The notes: generated by a model from the sequence alone, not told the origin. DNA of 64,000 bases from a bacterium (GCA_024226315.1 JAAELT010000051.1:1-64000); one strand, 5' to 3'. Shown: positions 48,343 through 58,349, numbered from the stretch's first letter. Numbers and translations are program-made.

Positions 48343-48762
48343 GTGGCGTCAGGTGATCGAAGCAGGACCTGGTTTCCGGAGATGATCGAAAGTCTGCGGC
48401 AGAACTGGCGCAGCGACCTTGGCGTAGAAGAAGTGATAACCCTCGCACAGGACCTTGACCGCATGGTCCAGGATATCCGTACGGAGCGGGATATCAGACC
48501 CCCCACGTACCGTTGTCCGGAGTGCGGGCGCCGGGTTCGGGCTGGACAGCCACGAGTTTCGGTCCGTGCTACAATACTGGCTGCAGGTCGATTTGGAATC
48601 GCGGCGAACGCCGACGTAAGACAGCTCGAGCGCCTCTGGAAGCAGCGTCGGAGCCGGGAGAAACTCGATCTCTACGGGAAACCAACAGTCGCGGAAGGTA
48701 CGGAGGCTACCGCAGAACCACACGGCTGCACCGGTCATGCTTCGCATGCCGGTGAGCCGTAG
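48343..48762 (+). CDS. Zinc-ribbon hypothetical protein
   Basis: The 139-residue protein begins with GTG. It has an N-terminal helical part ('TWFPEMIESLRQNWRSDLGVEEVITLAQDLDRMVQDIRTERDIRPP'), then a zinc knuckle 'YRCPECGRRVRAGQPRVSVRATILAAGRFGIA', and 'LERLWKQRRSREKLDLYGKP'. I recognise it as a common hypothetical family without a known function. The last residues (EPHGCTGHASHAGEP) come from an attC-like hairpin, so the native end lies near residue 115-120. It is the single gene of the second cassette. Confidence 0.7.
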   Translation: MASGDRSRTWFPEMIESLRQNWRSDLGVEEVITLAQDLDRMVQDIRTERDIRPPTYRCPECGRRVRAGQPRVSVRATILAAGRFGIAANADVRQLERLWKQRRSREKLDLYGKPTVAEGTEATAEPHGCTGHASHAGEP

Positions 48763-48772
48763 CTCGTTGCAC
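48712..48772 (+). other. attC-like recombination site 2
   Basis: The site starts GCAGAAC and ends GTTGCAC. The inner hairpin GGCT-G-CACCGG-T-CATGC, loop TTC, GCATG-CCGGTG-AGCC has perfect pairing except two extrahelical bases. GCAGAAC is the exact complement of GTTCTGC at 48290-48296, where this cassette would begin, as integron cassettes require. Confidence 0.6.
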
Positions 48773-49374
48773 GAAGCCGCTTCGCGACAGCCTCACTCCG
48801 AAAAGCCTGCCGATAGGATGGGATCCGCGATCTCCGATCGTCCGCAGACGTCCGGCAGCGCCTGCAGATTCCCTGGGTCTACCAGGTGGTCCTGGAAGGG
48901 GAGAGAGACTACGTGGACGACGGGGTCCGCTGCCCGCCTGCCCGTCGGTTCCTGGCCGCGCTCGTCTGACCAGGCACCGAGCGGACCGACAGAGATGAGT
49001 CCGATCCTGACGATCCTGACGATTTTTCCCCCCCCGGTCGGAAATCGCGCGGCCGCGCCGGTGCGGGCTCGTCGGAAGCGCCCACATGGCGGAGCATCCG
49101 ATGTCGCTGCAACGGCCGATCGGGGTGCTGGGCGAGCGCGCTGTCGTCGGGCGGCCGGTGGCGCGGTTGCTGGAACTGGTCGGCGGCTGAGAGTCGCTGC
49201 AACCAAAGGAGGGCGGCTAAACGGCCGCCCTCCGGGATGACGGGACGATCAGGTCGAGCAGCTACTCGTGGCGTGAGCCGCGTCACTCTGCTCGCCTTCG
49301 GACATCGCGGCATCGGCCGCTTCGTCCGCGAAGACCCACAGCCGGCGGAGAGCTGCTCGGTGGCTGATTCGACG
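48773..49374. other. Region with gene fragments only
   Basis: A short frame ending at 48969 reads 'VRQRLQIPWVYQVVLEGERDYVDDGVRCPPARRFLAALV' and looks like the true C terminus of an unknown protein whose front is missing. Another (49086-49190) reads 'MAEHPMSLQRPIGVLGERAVVGRPVARLLELVGG'. Neither has a start context. A tandem GATCCTGAC repeat and a C8 run lie near 49003-49034. A duplicated gene end and terminator follow at 49203-49265. Confidence 0.45.
49203..49265 (-). repeat. Second copy of the 45633-45695 gene end and terminator
   Basis: About 60 bp match 45633-45695 with few changes: AAAGGAGGGCGGC hairpin, then TGACGGGACGATCA and TCGAGC(A/T)GCTACTCG. It probably is the end of a lost paralogue of the helical protein. 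The hairpin (GGAGGGCGGC and complement) may still stop transcription. Confidence 0.7.
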
Positions 49375-49403
49375 TTGACACGGCCCGCGGCTGGTATTAC
49401 CAT
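49375..49403 (+). promoter_or_regulatory. Promoter of the VapBC-type operon
   Basis: TTGACA at 49375-49380, 17-bp spacer, TACCAT at 49398-49403, 35 bp before the antitoxin ATG. Confidence 0.6.
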
Positions 49404-49438
49404 CGTGGCAGAAGTGTACGACCCAAGAAGGCGATGCA

Positions 49439-49678
49439 ATGAAGACAGTTTCTCTCAAAGTCCCCGAGACGCTCTACGGAGACCTGACCGCGCTCGCCGA
49501 GCACAAGGGTGTGAGCAGATCTGCCCTGATCCGCGATACTCTCGAGGAGCTGTTTCGTCGGCACAGCGCTCCCGGCCGCGGCTCGGCCCTCGCTCTGCTC
49601 GAAGATCTTGCCGGGTCGATCGAAGGTCCGGAGGATCTGTCGTTCAACAAGGCCCATCTCAAAGACCTCGGCAGCTGA
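49439..49678 (+). CDS. Ribbon-helix-helix antitoxin (VapB/CopG-like)
   Basis: The 79-residue protein begins MKTVSLKVPETLYGDLTALAEHKGVSRSALIRDTLEELFRR, a typical ribbon-helix-helix DNA-binding domain. The C-terminal half ('GSALALLEDLAGSIEGPEDLSFNKAHLKDLGS') is an extended tail that would wrap the toxin. It is followed after 10 bp by a PIN-domain gene, so it is a toxin-antitoxin pair; the antitoxin probably represses the promoter at 49375-49403. Confidence 0.88.
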   Translation: MKTVSLKVPETLYGDLTALAEHKGVSRSALIRDTLEELFRRHSAPGRGSALALLEDLAGSIEGPEDLSFNKAHLKDLGS

Positions 49679-49688
49679 GAACCGATAG

Positions 49689-50102
49689 TTGAAACGCCAG
49701 GTCGTCCTCGATACCGGTCCGCTGGTGGCGCTCCTCAACCACCGTGACCGATACCATTCCTGGGCTCGTGATCGCTTTGCTGACATCGAGCCGCCACTCA
49801 CTACTTGCGAGGCGGTCGTCGTGGAGTCTTGCCACTTGTTGCGCGAACAGCCGGGAGGTGAACGGGTTGTTCTCGACGTGATCCGGCGCGGCGCTGTCGA
49901 GATCGATTTCGCCCTCCGGGACGAGATTGTGCCGATACAACAGCTCCGGACGCGCTATGCCGACGTTCCGATGGACCTTGCCGACGCGTGTCTGGTCCGC
50001 ATGGTGGAGCTTTCCAGCGGTAGCGCTGTTCTGACGTTGGACTCGGATTTTTCGATCTACCGGATGCACGGCCGGCGGGTCATTCCGACGATCTCGCCCT
50101 GA
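49689..50102 (+). CDS. PIN-domain toxin (VapC type)
   Basis: The 137-residue protein starts with TTG. The PIN acidic residues are visible: D8 (VVLDTGPLVALLN), E46 (TTCEAVVVESCHLL), D97 (MDLADACLVRM) and D115/D117 (LTLDSDFSIYR). Such toxins cut tRNA or rRNA. It is in an operon with the ribbon-helix-helix antitoxin upstream. Confidence 0.9.
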   Translation: MKRQVVLDTGPLVALLNHRDRYHSWARDRFADIEPPLTTCEAVVVESCHLLREQPGGERVVLDVIRRGAVEIDFALRDEIVPIQQLRTRYADVPMDLADACLVRMVELSSGSAVLTLDSDFSIYRMHGRRVIPTISP

Positions 50103-50284
50103 GCTCACCGACCGCGAAGGGCCGCCCTTGAGAAGACGGAGTTTCGGAGGCGCCGATCGCGCCTCATGCTCGCGAAGAAGGGGTTGCGTCGGTGCGGATC
50201 GCGGCTGAATCGAGCCCGGGTGCGGTTCTGGTCGTCGGAATCGCGGCGATCGGTTAGCCTCTGAGCACTGCCAAGCGCCTACCC

Positions 50285-52351
50285 ATGCACGAACAAGACC
50301 CATTCAAGCAGCTGAGCTCCGAAGGCGTCCTCTCACGGACCTTCCAGATCTACCTCGGGCACTTCGAGGCCATGATGGGAATCGCCTTCGTGACGATGGC
50401 GCCTGTCACCGTCTTCCAGTTGATTCTGGAGCGCCTGCTCGTGACTTACGGGAGAGGGGACGAAGTCGTGATGATCACGCTCGCCGTCCTCTATCCCCTC
50501 GCGATGCTGGCGCTCACTCTGGTGGCTCACTCGCTGGCGGAAGGGGCCACGGCGTTCGCGGTGGCCGAGAGCTTCCTGGGCCGGAAGGTCCGCTTCGGTC
50601 CGTCGCTCGAGTACGCGCTGAGTCGTTTCGGCGCCTTGCTGGAGACCAACGTCTCGATCGTCGTTCGGATTATTGGCGGGCTGCTGCTGTTCATCGTTCC
50701 CGGCTTCGTCTGGGCCGTCGCCTATTCGATCGCGATTCCGGTGCTCGTCACCGAGGGCGTCAAGCCGCGGCAGGCCCTGCAGCGGACCTGGTCCCTGGCC
50801 AAGGGCCACAAGTGGAAGATCTTCGGGATCCTCCTCGCCCTCGGAGCACTGCATGCCGCGCTCCTGGGGGGGCTGTCGCTGACCACGGGCGCGGTGTTGA
50901 GTGTCAGGTCGTCCTTCGGTCTCCTGGTCCAGCAGATGGCCATCGGCCTGGTCTCGGTCGCGGTGACGCCGCTGTACCTGATCGCGGCGACGTTGCTCTA
51001 CTACGACGCCCGCATGGGCTCGGAGCGCTTCGGCATCCAAGAGCTGGCCAGGGCATTCGGGGGCACCGCGGCGCGAGAGCGGCCGCGACCCGAGCACGAG
51101 CTCGTCGCCACGCCGCTGGTGAGAGGATTCTGGCGCGCCGTTCTGGCACCCCAGAAGGTCGTCGATTGCGGCGACTACGCGGCGCGGATGAGCTGGCGCT
51201 CGGCCACCTACATCCTCGGCGAGCACGCGGTCCATTTCTTGATCGAGCCGATGAGCGCGGGCCCCGATCTCGTCTACGTGCCGGACGAGGAGAGCTGGCG
51301 ACAGTCGGCGCCGGGCTGGGCACAGGTACACCGGTCCGACATTGTGGCCTGCCTACGGGCGGTGAAATGGAATCGCGGCCTCGAATGGCGTGAAGGCCGC
51401 GGCCACCGAGTCTGGCACTCTCCGGCCGGCGAGACACGGGTCGTGGACGGCAGTCTCGAGGCCTCCACGAGCGGCAGGCTCCTGGAGGGCCAGGGCCTGT
51501 TCCACCCCGGTCAAAGGATGACACCGGCGGAGGCCAGGGAAGCCTGGAACGACGCGTTGCGCAAGTACCTGTCTCAGGCCGGCGGACAGATTCAGATCGA
51601 CCTGAACCAGGTGGCGCCGGGCAGCGTGCTGAAGGACGTCGCGTTGCCGCTTCTGCAGCGCAATCCGAGAGTGGACCTGGACCTCGGCAACGCTCCCTCG
51701 TCCGAAGTTGGCTCGGCACTGCCGAGCGCCCAGCACCCGGCACGACCCAGGGCTCCGGCTCCGCCGGGGGCGACGGTGCCGGGGGCGGCGGTACCAGCCA
51801 GCCCAGCAGCTCCCCGTCCGGCAGCTCCTCGCCCGGCAGCGCCCCGCCCGGACGAGCAGGTCACCGCGGATCCGGTCTTCGAACAGGACGATCTCGTGGA
51901 GTTTGCCCGGGCCGTCCGGGAGTCCACCCTCGAGCGGCTCCGGGCCGTCCCTCAGGGCTCCGAGAACTGGAGGGTCTCACCCGGCGCCATGAGCTTCGCC
52001 GAGCTGGCCCAGCATCTGGTCGAGACCGACGATTGGATGCAGGCGAAAATGAACGACCCCGACCTGGAGCCGATCCTGGGTCAGGCGGGGACCGTCACCG
52101 TCACGGACCGAGAGCAATACCTCGCCCTGGTGGAAGCCCTGGTCCGTACCGGCCAGAGACGGGAGCGCCTGCTTGTGAGCCTGGATTCGGATGCCCTACA
52201 GACGCGCATCCACGACGCGCGATTCGGCGGCGAGGTGAGCCGGTGGTGGATCATCGTCCGCGGCAACCTGGATCACGAGATCCATCACCGCGGTCAGATC
52301 GCGACCTACTTGCGGGTGCTCGAAGACGGCGAGGCGCGCTACTCGAAGTGA
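50285..52351 (+). CDS. Membrane protein with C-terminal DinB domain, paralogue 1
   Basis: The 688-residue protein has about six membrane helices (1-250; 'LLFIVPGFVWAVAYSIAIPVLVTEGVKPRQALQRTWSLAKGHKWKIFGILLAL') and a middle domain (about 275-480: 'ELVATPLVRGFWRAVLAPQKVVDCGDYAARMSWRSATYILGEHAVHFLIEPMSAGPDLVYVPDEESW'). A Pro/Ala-rich linker (about 500-545) and a DinB-like four-helix domain (about 550-688) follow, with putative metal ligands in 'LAQHLVETDDWMQ' and 'LDHEIHHRGQIATYLR'. The first two parts are closely similar to the protein at 56361-58349, which has a different C-terminal domain. The role is unknown; DinB domains usually bind a metal for thiol transfer. Confidence 0.8.
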   Translation: MHEQDPFKQLSSEGVLSRTFQIYLGHFEAMMGIAFVTMAPVTVFQLILERLLVTYGRGDEVVMITLAVLYPLAMLALTLVAHSLAEGATAFAVAESFLGRKVRFGPSLEYALSRFGALLETNVSIVVRIIGGLLLFIVPGFVWAVAYSIAIPVLVTEGVKPRQALQRTWSLAKGHKWKIFGILLALGALHAALLGGLSLTTGAVLSVRSSFGLLVQQMAIGLVSVAVTPLYLIAATLLYYDARMGSERFGIQELARAFGGTAARERPRPEHELVATPLVRGFWRAVLAPQKVVDCGDYAARMSWRSATYILGEHAVHFLIEPMSAGPDLVYVPDEESWRQSAPGWAQVHRSDIVACLRAVKWNRGLEWREGRGHRVWHSPAGETRVVDGSLEASTSGRLLEGQGLFHPGQRMTPAEAREAWNDALRKYLSQAGGQIQIDLNQVAPGSVLKDVALPLLQRNPRVDLDLGNAPSSEVGSALPSAQHPARPRAPAPPGATVPGAAVPASPAAPRPAAPRPAAPRPDEQVTADPVFEQDDLVEFARAVRESTLERLRAVPQGSENWRVSPGAMSFAELAQHLVETDDWMQAKMNDPDLEPILGQAGTVTVTDREQYLALVEALVRTGQRRERLLVSLDSDALQTRIHDARFGGEVSRWWIIVRGNLDHEIHHRGQIATYLRVLEDGEARYSK

Positions 52352-52836
52352 TCGCCGTACTCTTCGAACAGTGAGGCGATCTCTCCTCGAACCAGGCCGA
52401 GTCTCTCTACGTCGGTCCCTTCCTGCAGCTCCTCGACCTTCGGGAAGAGCGCGACCAGGAACACATGGAGCTGATCGTGCGCGGCGCCGGTCATCGTGCA
52501 GCCCTTGACGAGCGTGTCGAGCTCCTCGTCGAGCGCGGTGCCCAGGGTCCGGGCGTCTTCCACCGACCCGATTGTCCTCTGATCGTCCAACACCTCGACA
52601 ATCCTTGCGGCTGACGCGCGGGTGTGCTCGTCGACCGGCCACTTCTCGCCGTCGTTCAGCGCCAACCGCGGCTCGGCGCCGTGATCGTCGTGGTCCGGTT
52701 CGGCATGGGTCGGATGGTCATGCTCCGCGGAGCCATGGTCCACCTCGTGAGCCTCGTTGCCATGCTCCCCATGGCCGTGGCCACAGCCTGTCAGGCACAG
52801 AAGAACGCAGAAGGTGAAGATGATATTTCGATTCAT
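52339..52836 (-). CDS. His-rich lipoprotein
   Basis: The 165-residue protein has a lipoprotein signal (MNRNIIFTFCVLLCLTGC) and then a strongly metal-binding stretch with many His and Asp/Glu (GHGHGEHGNEAHEVDHGSAEHDHPTHAEPDHDDHG). The C-terminal half is helical. It lies just downstream of the response regulator on the same strand, and is convergent with the DinB-type gene, overlapping by 13 bp. It probably binds zinc, nickel or copper outside the inner membrane. Confidence 0.8.
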   Translation of the reverse strand: MNRNIIFTFCVLLCLTGCGHGHGEHGNEAHEVDHGSAEHDHPTHAEPDHDDHGAEPRLALNDGEKWPVDEHTRASAARIVEVLDDQRTIGSVEDARTLGTALDEELDTLVKGCTMTGAAHDQLHVFLVALFPKVEELQEGTDVERLGLVRGEIASLFEEYGDHFE

Positions 52837-52954
52837 GGGCGCTGATCCTTCTCGATGAGTCGTTGGGGTTCGTGGCTCCACTCTACCTGTTCCCGCCAGG
52901 AGTCGCCGAGAACGTGTGAGTTGATCTCGGCGCACTGTCGGCCGAAGGCGCGGC

Positions 52955-54255
<1,301 letters not shown>

Positions 54256-54259
<4 letters not shown>

Positions 54260-55464
54260 GACACTGTTTCCGCCCGCGGCAGCGAGAGGACGGCATCGGT
54301 ACCGCCGCCGGCCCGCGGGGTGAGGATCAGGGTGCCGTCGTTGGCCTCGGCCAGGGCGCGGGCGATCGGCAGACCGAGGCCGGTGCCGTCGGCGCGGCGG
54401 GTGACGTAGGGCTCGAACAGGCTCTCGGGATCGTTCCCCGGGCCAGGGCCTCGGTCACCGATTCGCAGGTCGAGGCTCCGGTCGCGGGCCGCGGCGCCGA
54501 TCTCGACGGTCGAGTCGTCGGGGCTCACCGCCAGCGCGTTGGCCACCAGGTTGTCGAGGATCTGCCGCAGGTGCTCCGGATCGACGCGCGCGGCGAGGCC
54601 GGCGGCGAGATCGGCCGCCACGCGTGGATCGCGTACCTCCAGCTCTCGCGCCACCGCCGCGAGGTCGACCGCCGCGGGCTCGGGCTCGGGCGGCCGTGCG
54701 TAGTCGAGGAGCTGCCCAAGCAGGCGCTCCATGCGCTCGCTCTGCTCGAGCGCCACGCGCAACCGCCGCTCTCCGGCGTCGCCGCTGGTTCCCTCCAGCA
54801 ACAGCTGGCAGGAGCCCTTGATGGTGGCGAGCGGGGTGCGTAGTTGGTGGGCGAGGCCGGCGCCGGCACGCGCCAGGCCCTCGAGCTTCCGGCGCTGGGC
54901 GGCGCCGGCCTCGGCGAGCTCGCGGCGCGTCAGCAGCCGCCCGCCGAGCAGCGAGAGCGCGATCAGGACGCCTCCGACCAGGGCGGTCGCAGGCAGCAGC
55001 AGGCGTTCAGTTGTAGGCTGGGCCAGGGCCGAAGGGTCGGCCGTGATGCGCAGCACCCGTCGCCCCGGATGTCCGCCCATGCCGGCCCCAGGGGTCGACA
55101 TCCGCCAGACACGTCCCAGGTACAGGTCGACGTCGCGGACCGCCACCGCGGTGCCCGGCTCGGTCTCGCCGACTTCGAGCTGAGTCCCCTCCGATCCTTC
55201 CAGAGCGAGGCGCACCACCAGGCCGGACGTCTCCTCCCGAAGCGCCCGGGCGAGGATCTCCTCGGCGCCCGCCGGCCCGGTTTCGCGAAGCTGGTTCTCG
55301 ACGCGGTGGGCGAGGCCGAGGATCCGGCCTTCTAGCGCCAGCGCGTGGCGCTCCCCGAAGGCTCGGTCGGCGGCGGCGGCCAACGTGATCAGGGCCACGG
55401 CCACCGCCAGCCCAGCGGCGGTCAGCCAGAGATCCCAGCGACGGGTGGGCCGTGCCATGCGCAT
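54256..55464 (-). CDS. Sensor histidine kinase (ZraS-like)
   Basis: The 402-residue protein has two membrane helices (about 12-31 and 154-175) around a periplasmic domain of about 120 residues. A HisKA region with H206 (GLAHQLRTPLATIKGSC) and a HATPase domain ('VDPEHLRQILDNLVANALAVSPDD', 'LRIGDRGPGPG', 'GTGLGLPIARALAEANDG') follow. It forms an operon with the response regulator and is divergent from the secreted protein gene. Architecture matches ZraS/AtoS-type sensors of envelope or metal stress. Confidence 0.93.
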
Positions 55465-55498
55465 GTGACAACTCTACCGGATGGGCGCTCGCGCACGG

Positions 55499-55536
55499 CC
55501 TGCAAGATCTGCAGGCCGGCCTGCAAAGGCTGCAGT
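55499..55536. promoter_or_regulatory. Pair of enhancer sites for the response regulator
   Basis: CCTGCA-AGATC-TGCAGG (55499-55515) and CCTGCA-AAGGC-TGCAGT (55520-55536) are two copies of an inverted repeat with 5-bp centre, 21 bp apart, that is, on the same face of the helix. They end 74 bp before the sigma-54 promoter. Confidence 0.75.
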
Positions 55537-55609
55537 CAGCTCGTGCAGATTCCCGCTCCTGATCCGTTGGTGGACGCGGGAAATCGCCCTGCTTCCCCCG
55601 CCACGGGGA

Positions 55610-55625
55610 TGGCACGGGAGTTGCG
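55610..55625 (+). promoter_or_regulatory. Sigma-54 (-24/-12) promoter
   Basis: TGGCACG-GGAG-TTGCG matches the sigma-54 consensus TGGCACG-N4-TTGC(A/T) at all but the last base. It lies 52 bp upstream of the ATG at 55677. Confidence 0.85.
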
Positions 55626-55676
55626 GTAGACCGTGCTTGCCGGCCCGAGTCGGCGAACACGAAAGGAGAAGAAGCC

Positions 55677-56306
55677 ATGAGAACCATAGGAATCGCCACC
55701 CTCCTCGCCGCCGCCCTGGTGCTGGCCGCGGCGACATCGATCGCCCAGGCCGCGTCGCCGGCGGAGCCCGATCCCGCGGCGGCGGTCACCTCGGAAGCTG
55801 CCGTCGCAGAGAATGCAGGCCCCGCAGAGGAGCCCGGCGAACGTCGCGGCTACGGTCGCCAGCGTCGTGCCCGCGAGAGCGGTTGTTGTGGCAGGTGCGG
55901 CGGCGGAGGTGGACACGGACAAGGCAAGGCCGGTCAGCCCGGATCCCGGTGCCAGGGGCGCGGCCCCGACCTCAGTGCCGTGACCACGACCACCGGCACG
56001 GTGATGGCCTACGATGGCGGGCCGGGGCAGAAGATGCCGACCGTGACAGTGGCCGTCGAGGACGAATGGCTGGAAATCTTCGTCGGCCCCAACCGGGTTT
56101 GGCGGGACGCCGCCTTCCGGCCCACCGTGGGCCAGGACCTGGAAGTGACCTACGCTCCGGCGTCGTCGGACAGCCACCTGGTGGCCATCTCGGTGACCGA
56201 TCCGGCCAGCGGTCTCTCGGTGACGCTGCGTGATCCCGAGACCGGCTTCCCGGCGGGCGAGCAGGGAGGTCGACGGGGAGGCCGAGGTTCCTGCGGCCGC
56301 GGTTGA
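55677..56306 (+). CDS. Secreted Cys/Gly-rich protein with small beta domain (ZraP-like position)
   Basis: The 209-residue protein has a signal peptide (MRTIGIATLLAAALVLAAATSIAQA), a linker, a Cys/Gly/His patch (SGCCGRCGGGGGHGQG), and a beta-rich domain of about 100 residues ('GTVMAYDGGPGQKMPTVTVAVEDEWLEIFVGPNRVWRDAAFRPTVGQDLEVTYAPASSDSHLVAISVT') of OB-like pattern. A Gly/Arg/Cys tail follows. It is the only gene following the sigma-54 promoter and takes the place of zraP in Zra systems, although there is no sequence similarity to ZraP that I can see. Probable role: periplasmic metal or stress-binding protein. Confidence 0.8.
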   Translation: MRTIGIATLLAAALVLAAATSIAQAASPAEPDPAAAVTSEAAVAENAGPAEEPGERRGYGRQRRARESGCCGRCGGGGGHGQGKAGQPGSRCQGRGPDLSAVTTTTGTVMAYDGGPGQKMPTVTVAVEDEWLEIFVGPNRVWRDAAFRPTVGQDLEVTYAPASSDSHLVAISVTDPASGLSVTLRDPETGFPAGEQGGRRGGRGSCGRG

Positions 56307-56360
56307 TGCGAGGGCGGTGAGGCGGGCGCCTGCCCAGGCCGTAGAATAGGGCCTCCGCAG

Positions 56361-58349
56361 GTGCCCACCATGCTCGACCGGAACACAGATCCAGACCCAC
56401 TCGAGAGGCTGATTCCCGACGGGGTGCTGTCGTGGACGTTTCAGCTCTACGGCAAGCTGTTCGGGACCCTGGTGGCGATCTCCTTCGTGACGATGGCGCC
56501 CGTCGTCGTCGCCCAGACGATCATGCAGTTCCGGCTCGTCACGCTCGCGGGAGCAGACGACGCCACGATGCTGGCGGCCGGCTGCCTCTACCCGCTGGCG
56601 GTCATGCTGCTCTCTCTGGTGGCCCAATCGATCACGGCAGGGGCTTCCGTCTTCGCGGTCGGCCACCACATCCTGGGCCAGGACCCCGGCGCTCGGCGCT
56701 CGCTCGCCTTCGCGCTGAGCCGCTTCGGCGCCTTGTTGGAAGTCAACGTGGGGATCGCCATTCGAGTCTTCCTGGGATTGCTGCTGTTGATCGTCCCCGG
56801 AATCGTCTGGGCCGTCGCCTATTCGATCGCGATCCCGACCCTCGTCACCGAAGGTGTCCGGTCGCGCAAGGCCCTGCAGCGGAGCTGGTTCCTGGCCAAA
56901 GGACGCAAGTGGAAGTTCTTCGGCGTCCTCTTCGTCATCGTCGGCATGATCAACGGCGGTCTAGTACTTCTGGTGACGATCGCAACCGCCGTGGCGTTCG
57001 ATCTCCAGGCGCCGTCCGGGCTCCTCATGCAGCAGCTGGTCGTCGGCGTGCTCTCCATCCTGTTGACACCGCTCTACTTGATCGCGGTGACGTTGCTCTA
57101 CTACGACGCCCGGGTTCGCGCGGAGGACTTCGATGCCGAGCAGCTGAGCCGCGCGTTCTCGGTCACCTCACCGCCGCGCCCGCGCCAGCCGGCCACCAGG
57201 CAGGAGCTCGTCGCCACGCCGCTGTCCGGCGGGTCGTGGCGCTCGGTGCGGGCGCCCCAGCAGGCCATCGAGTGCGGGGACTACGCGGCGCGGATGAGCT
57301 GGCGGTCGGTGACCTACATCCTCGGTGAGCGCGCGATCCATTTCGTCATCGAGCCGATGAGCACCGGCCCCGACGTGGTCTATGTGCCGGACGAAGCGGG
57401 CTGGCAGCGGACCACGCCGGAGTGGGCGAAGTCCCACCGGGCCGCAGTGCTGGCCTGCCTGCGGGCCATGCGTTGGAACCGCGCTCTCGAATGGCGCGAG
57501 GGCTCCGGGCACGGGGTCTGGCGCTCGGCGGCGGGAGAGACGCGGATCGTGAGAGGCAGCCTCGAGGCGTCGACGGGGGGCCAGATCCTGGAGGGCCAGA
57601 GCCTGTTCCATCCCGGCCAGAGCGCGACGCCGGAAGAGGTCCGGGAAGTCTGGCACGATGCGCTGCGTAGGTACGTCGCCCAGGCCACCGGCCGGATGAC
57701 GATCGACAAGAGTAGAGTGGTGCCGGGCAGCACGTTCGAAGACGTCGCGCTACCGCTGTTGCGCAACAACCGGAACGTCGAGCTCGACCTCAGGGACGTC
57801 GCTACTCGGGAGGCGGAGCATCCGCCCCGGCCCGTGGCTCCTGCTCCGCCAGCGCGGGCCGCGGCCGTTGGATCGCCAGCGCCAGCCGCGGCGGCCGGTC
57901 CGCCACCAGGCTCTCGTCCAGACAAGCTGACGGCGTCGGACCTGTTCATCGAGCTCGACGACGCGGCCCGGAGCTCCGTGCTCGCTTCCTGGCGCTGGCT
58001 GGTGGGGGAGAGTGCTCAGGCCTTCCGCGTCACCGTCTTCGGGGACGTCTTCGCGACGACGCCGGGCGGCCACGTGCACTGGCTGGACACCGGGCGAGGC
58101 ACCTGGTCTCAGGTCGCCGAGAGCCTGCAGGGCTGGCAGCAGAGCCTGCCTGCCCACGCCGCGCGGTGGTTCCACGTCGAGCTTCTACGCGAGCTCCACG
58201 CGATGAACATGCGCCTGGCCAGCGGGCAGGTGTACAGCTGGCTCGATCCGCCGGTTCTGGGAGGCGAGGTAGCGGTGGAGAACGTCTATGCGGTGCCCGT
58301 GGCGTCCCACGTCCAGGCGATGGCCGCGGCCGCCCGGCAGCGCTATTAG
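56361..58349 (+). CDS. Membrane protein with C-terminal Tdi1/DUF1851-like domain, paralogue 2
   Basis: The 662-residue protein has the same membrane part (about 1-250; 'LLLLIVPGIVWAVAYSIAIPTLVTEGVRSRKALQRSWFLAKGRKWKFFGVL') and the same middle domain ('ELVATPLSGGSWRSVRAPQQAIECGDYAARMSWRSVTYILGERAIHFVIEPMSTGPDVVYVPDEAGW') as the protein at 50285-52351. After a Pro/Ala linker (about 480-520) it ends with a different domain: 'FRVTVFGDVFATTPGGHVHWLDTGRGTWSQVAESLQGW...LLRELHAMNMRLASGQVYSWLDPPVLGGEVAVENVYAVPVASHVQ'. This resembles the T6SS immunity Tdi1/DUF1851 C-terminal domain. An ATG at 56370 is an alternative start. Confidence 0.8.
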   Translation: MPTMLDRNTDPDPLERLIPDGVLSWTFQLYGKLFGTLVAISFVTMAPVVVAQTIMQFRLVTLAGADDATMLAAGCLYPLAVMLLSLVAQSITAGASVFAVGHHILGQDPGARRSLAFALSRFGALLEVNVGIAIRVFLGLLLLIVPGIVWAVAYSIAIPTLVTEGVRSRKALQRSWFLAKGRKWKFFGVLFVIVGMINGGLVLLVTIATAVAFDLQAPSGLLMQQLVVGVLSILLTPLYLIAVTLLYYDARVRAEDFDAEQLSRAFSVTSPPRPRQPATRQELVATPLSGGSWRSVRAPQQAIECGDYAARMSWRSVTYILGERAIHFVIEPMSTGPDVVYVPDEAGWQRTTPEWAKSHRAAVLACLRAMRWNRALEWREGSGHGVWRSAAGETRIVRGSLEASTGGQILEGQSLFHPGQSATPEEVREVWHDALRRYVAQATGRMTIDKSRVVPGSTFEDVALPLLRNNRNVELDLRDVATREAEHPPRPVAPAPPARAAAVGSPAPAAAAGPPPGSRPDKLTASDLFIELDDAARSSVLASWRWLVGESAQAFRVTVFGDVFATTPGGHVHWLDTGRGTWSQVAESLQGWQQSLPAHAARWFHVELLRELHAMNMRLASGQVYSWLDPPVLGGEVAVENVYAVPVASHVQAMAAAARQRY

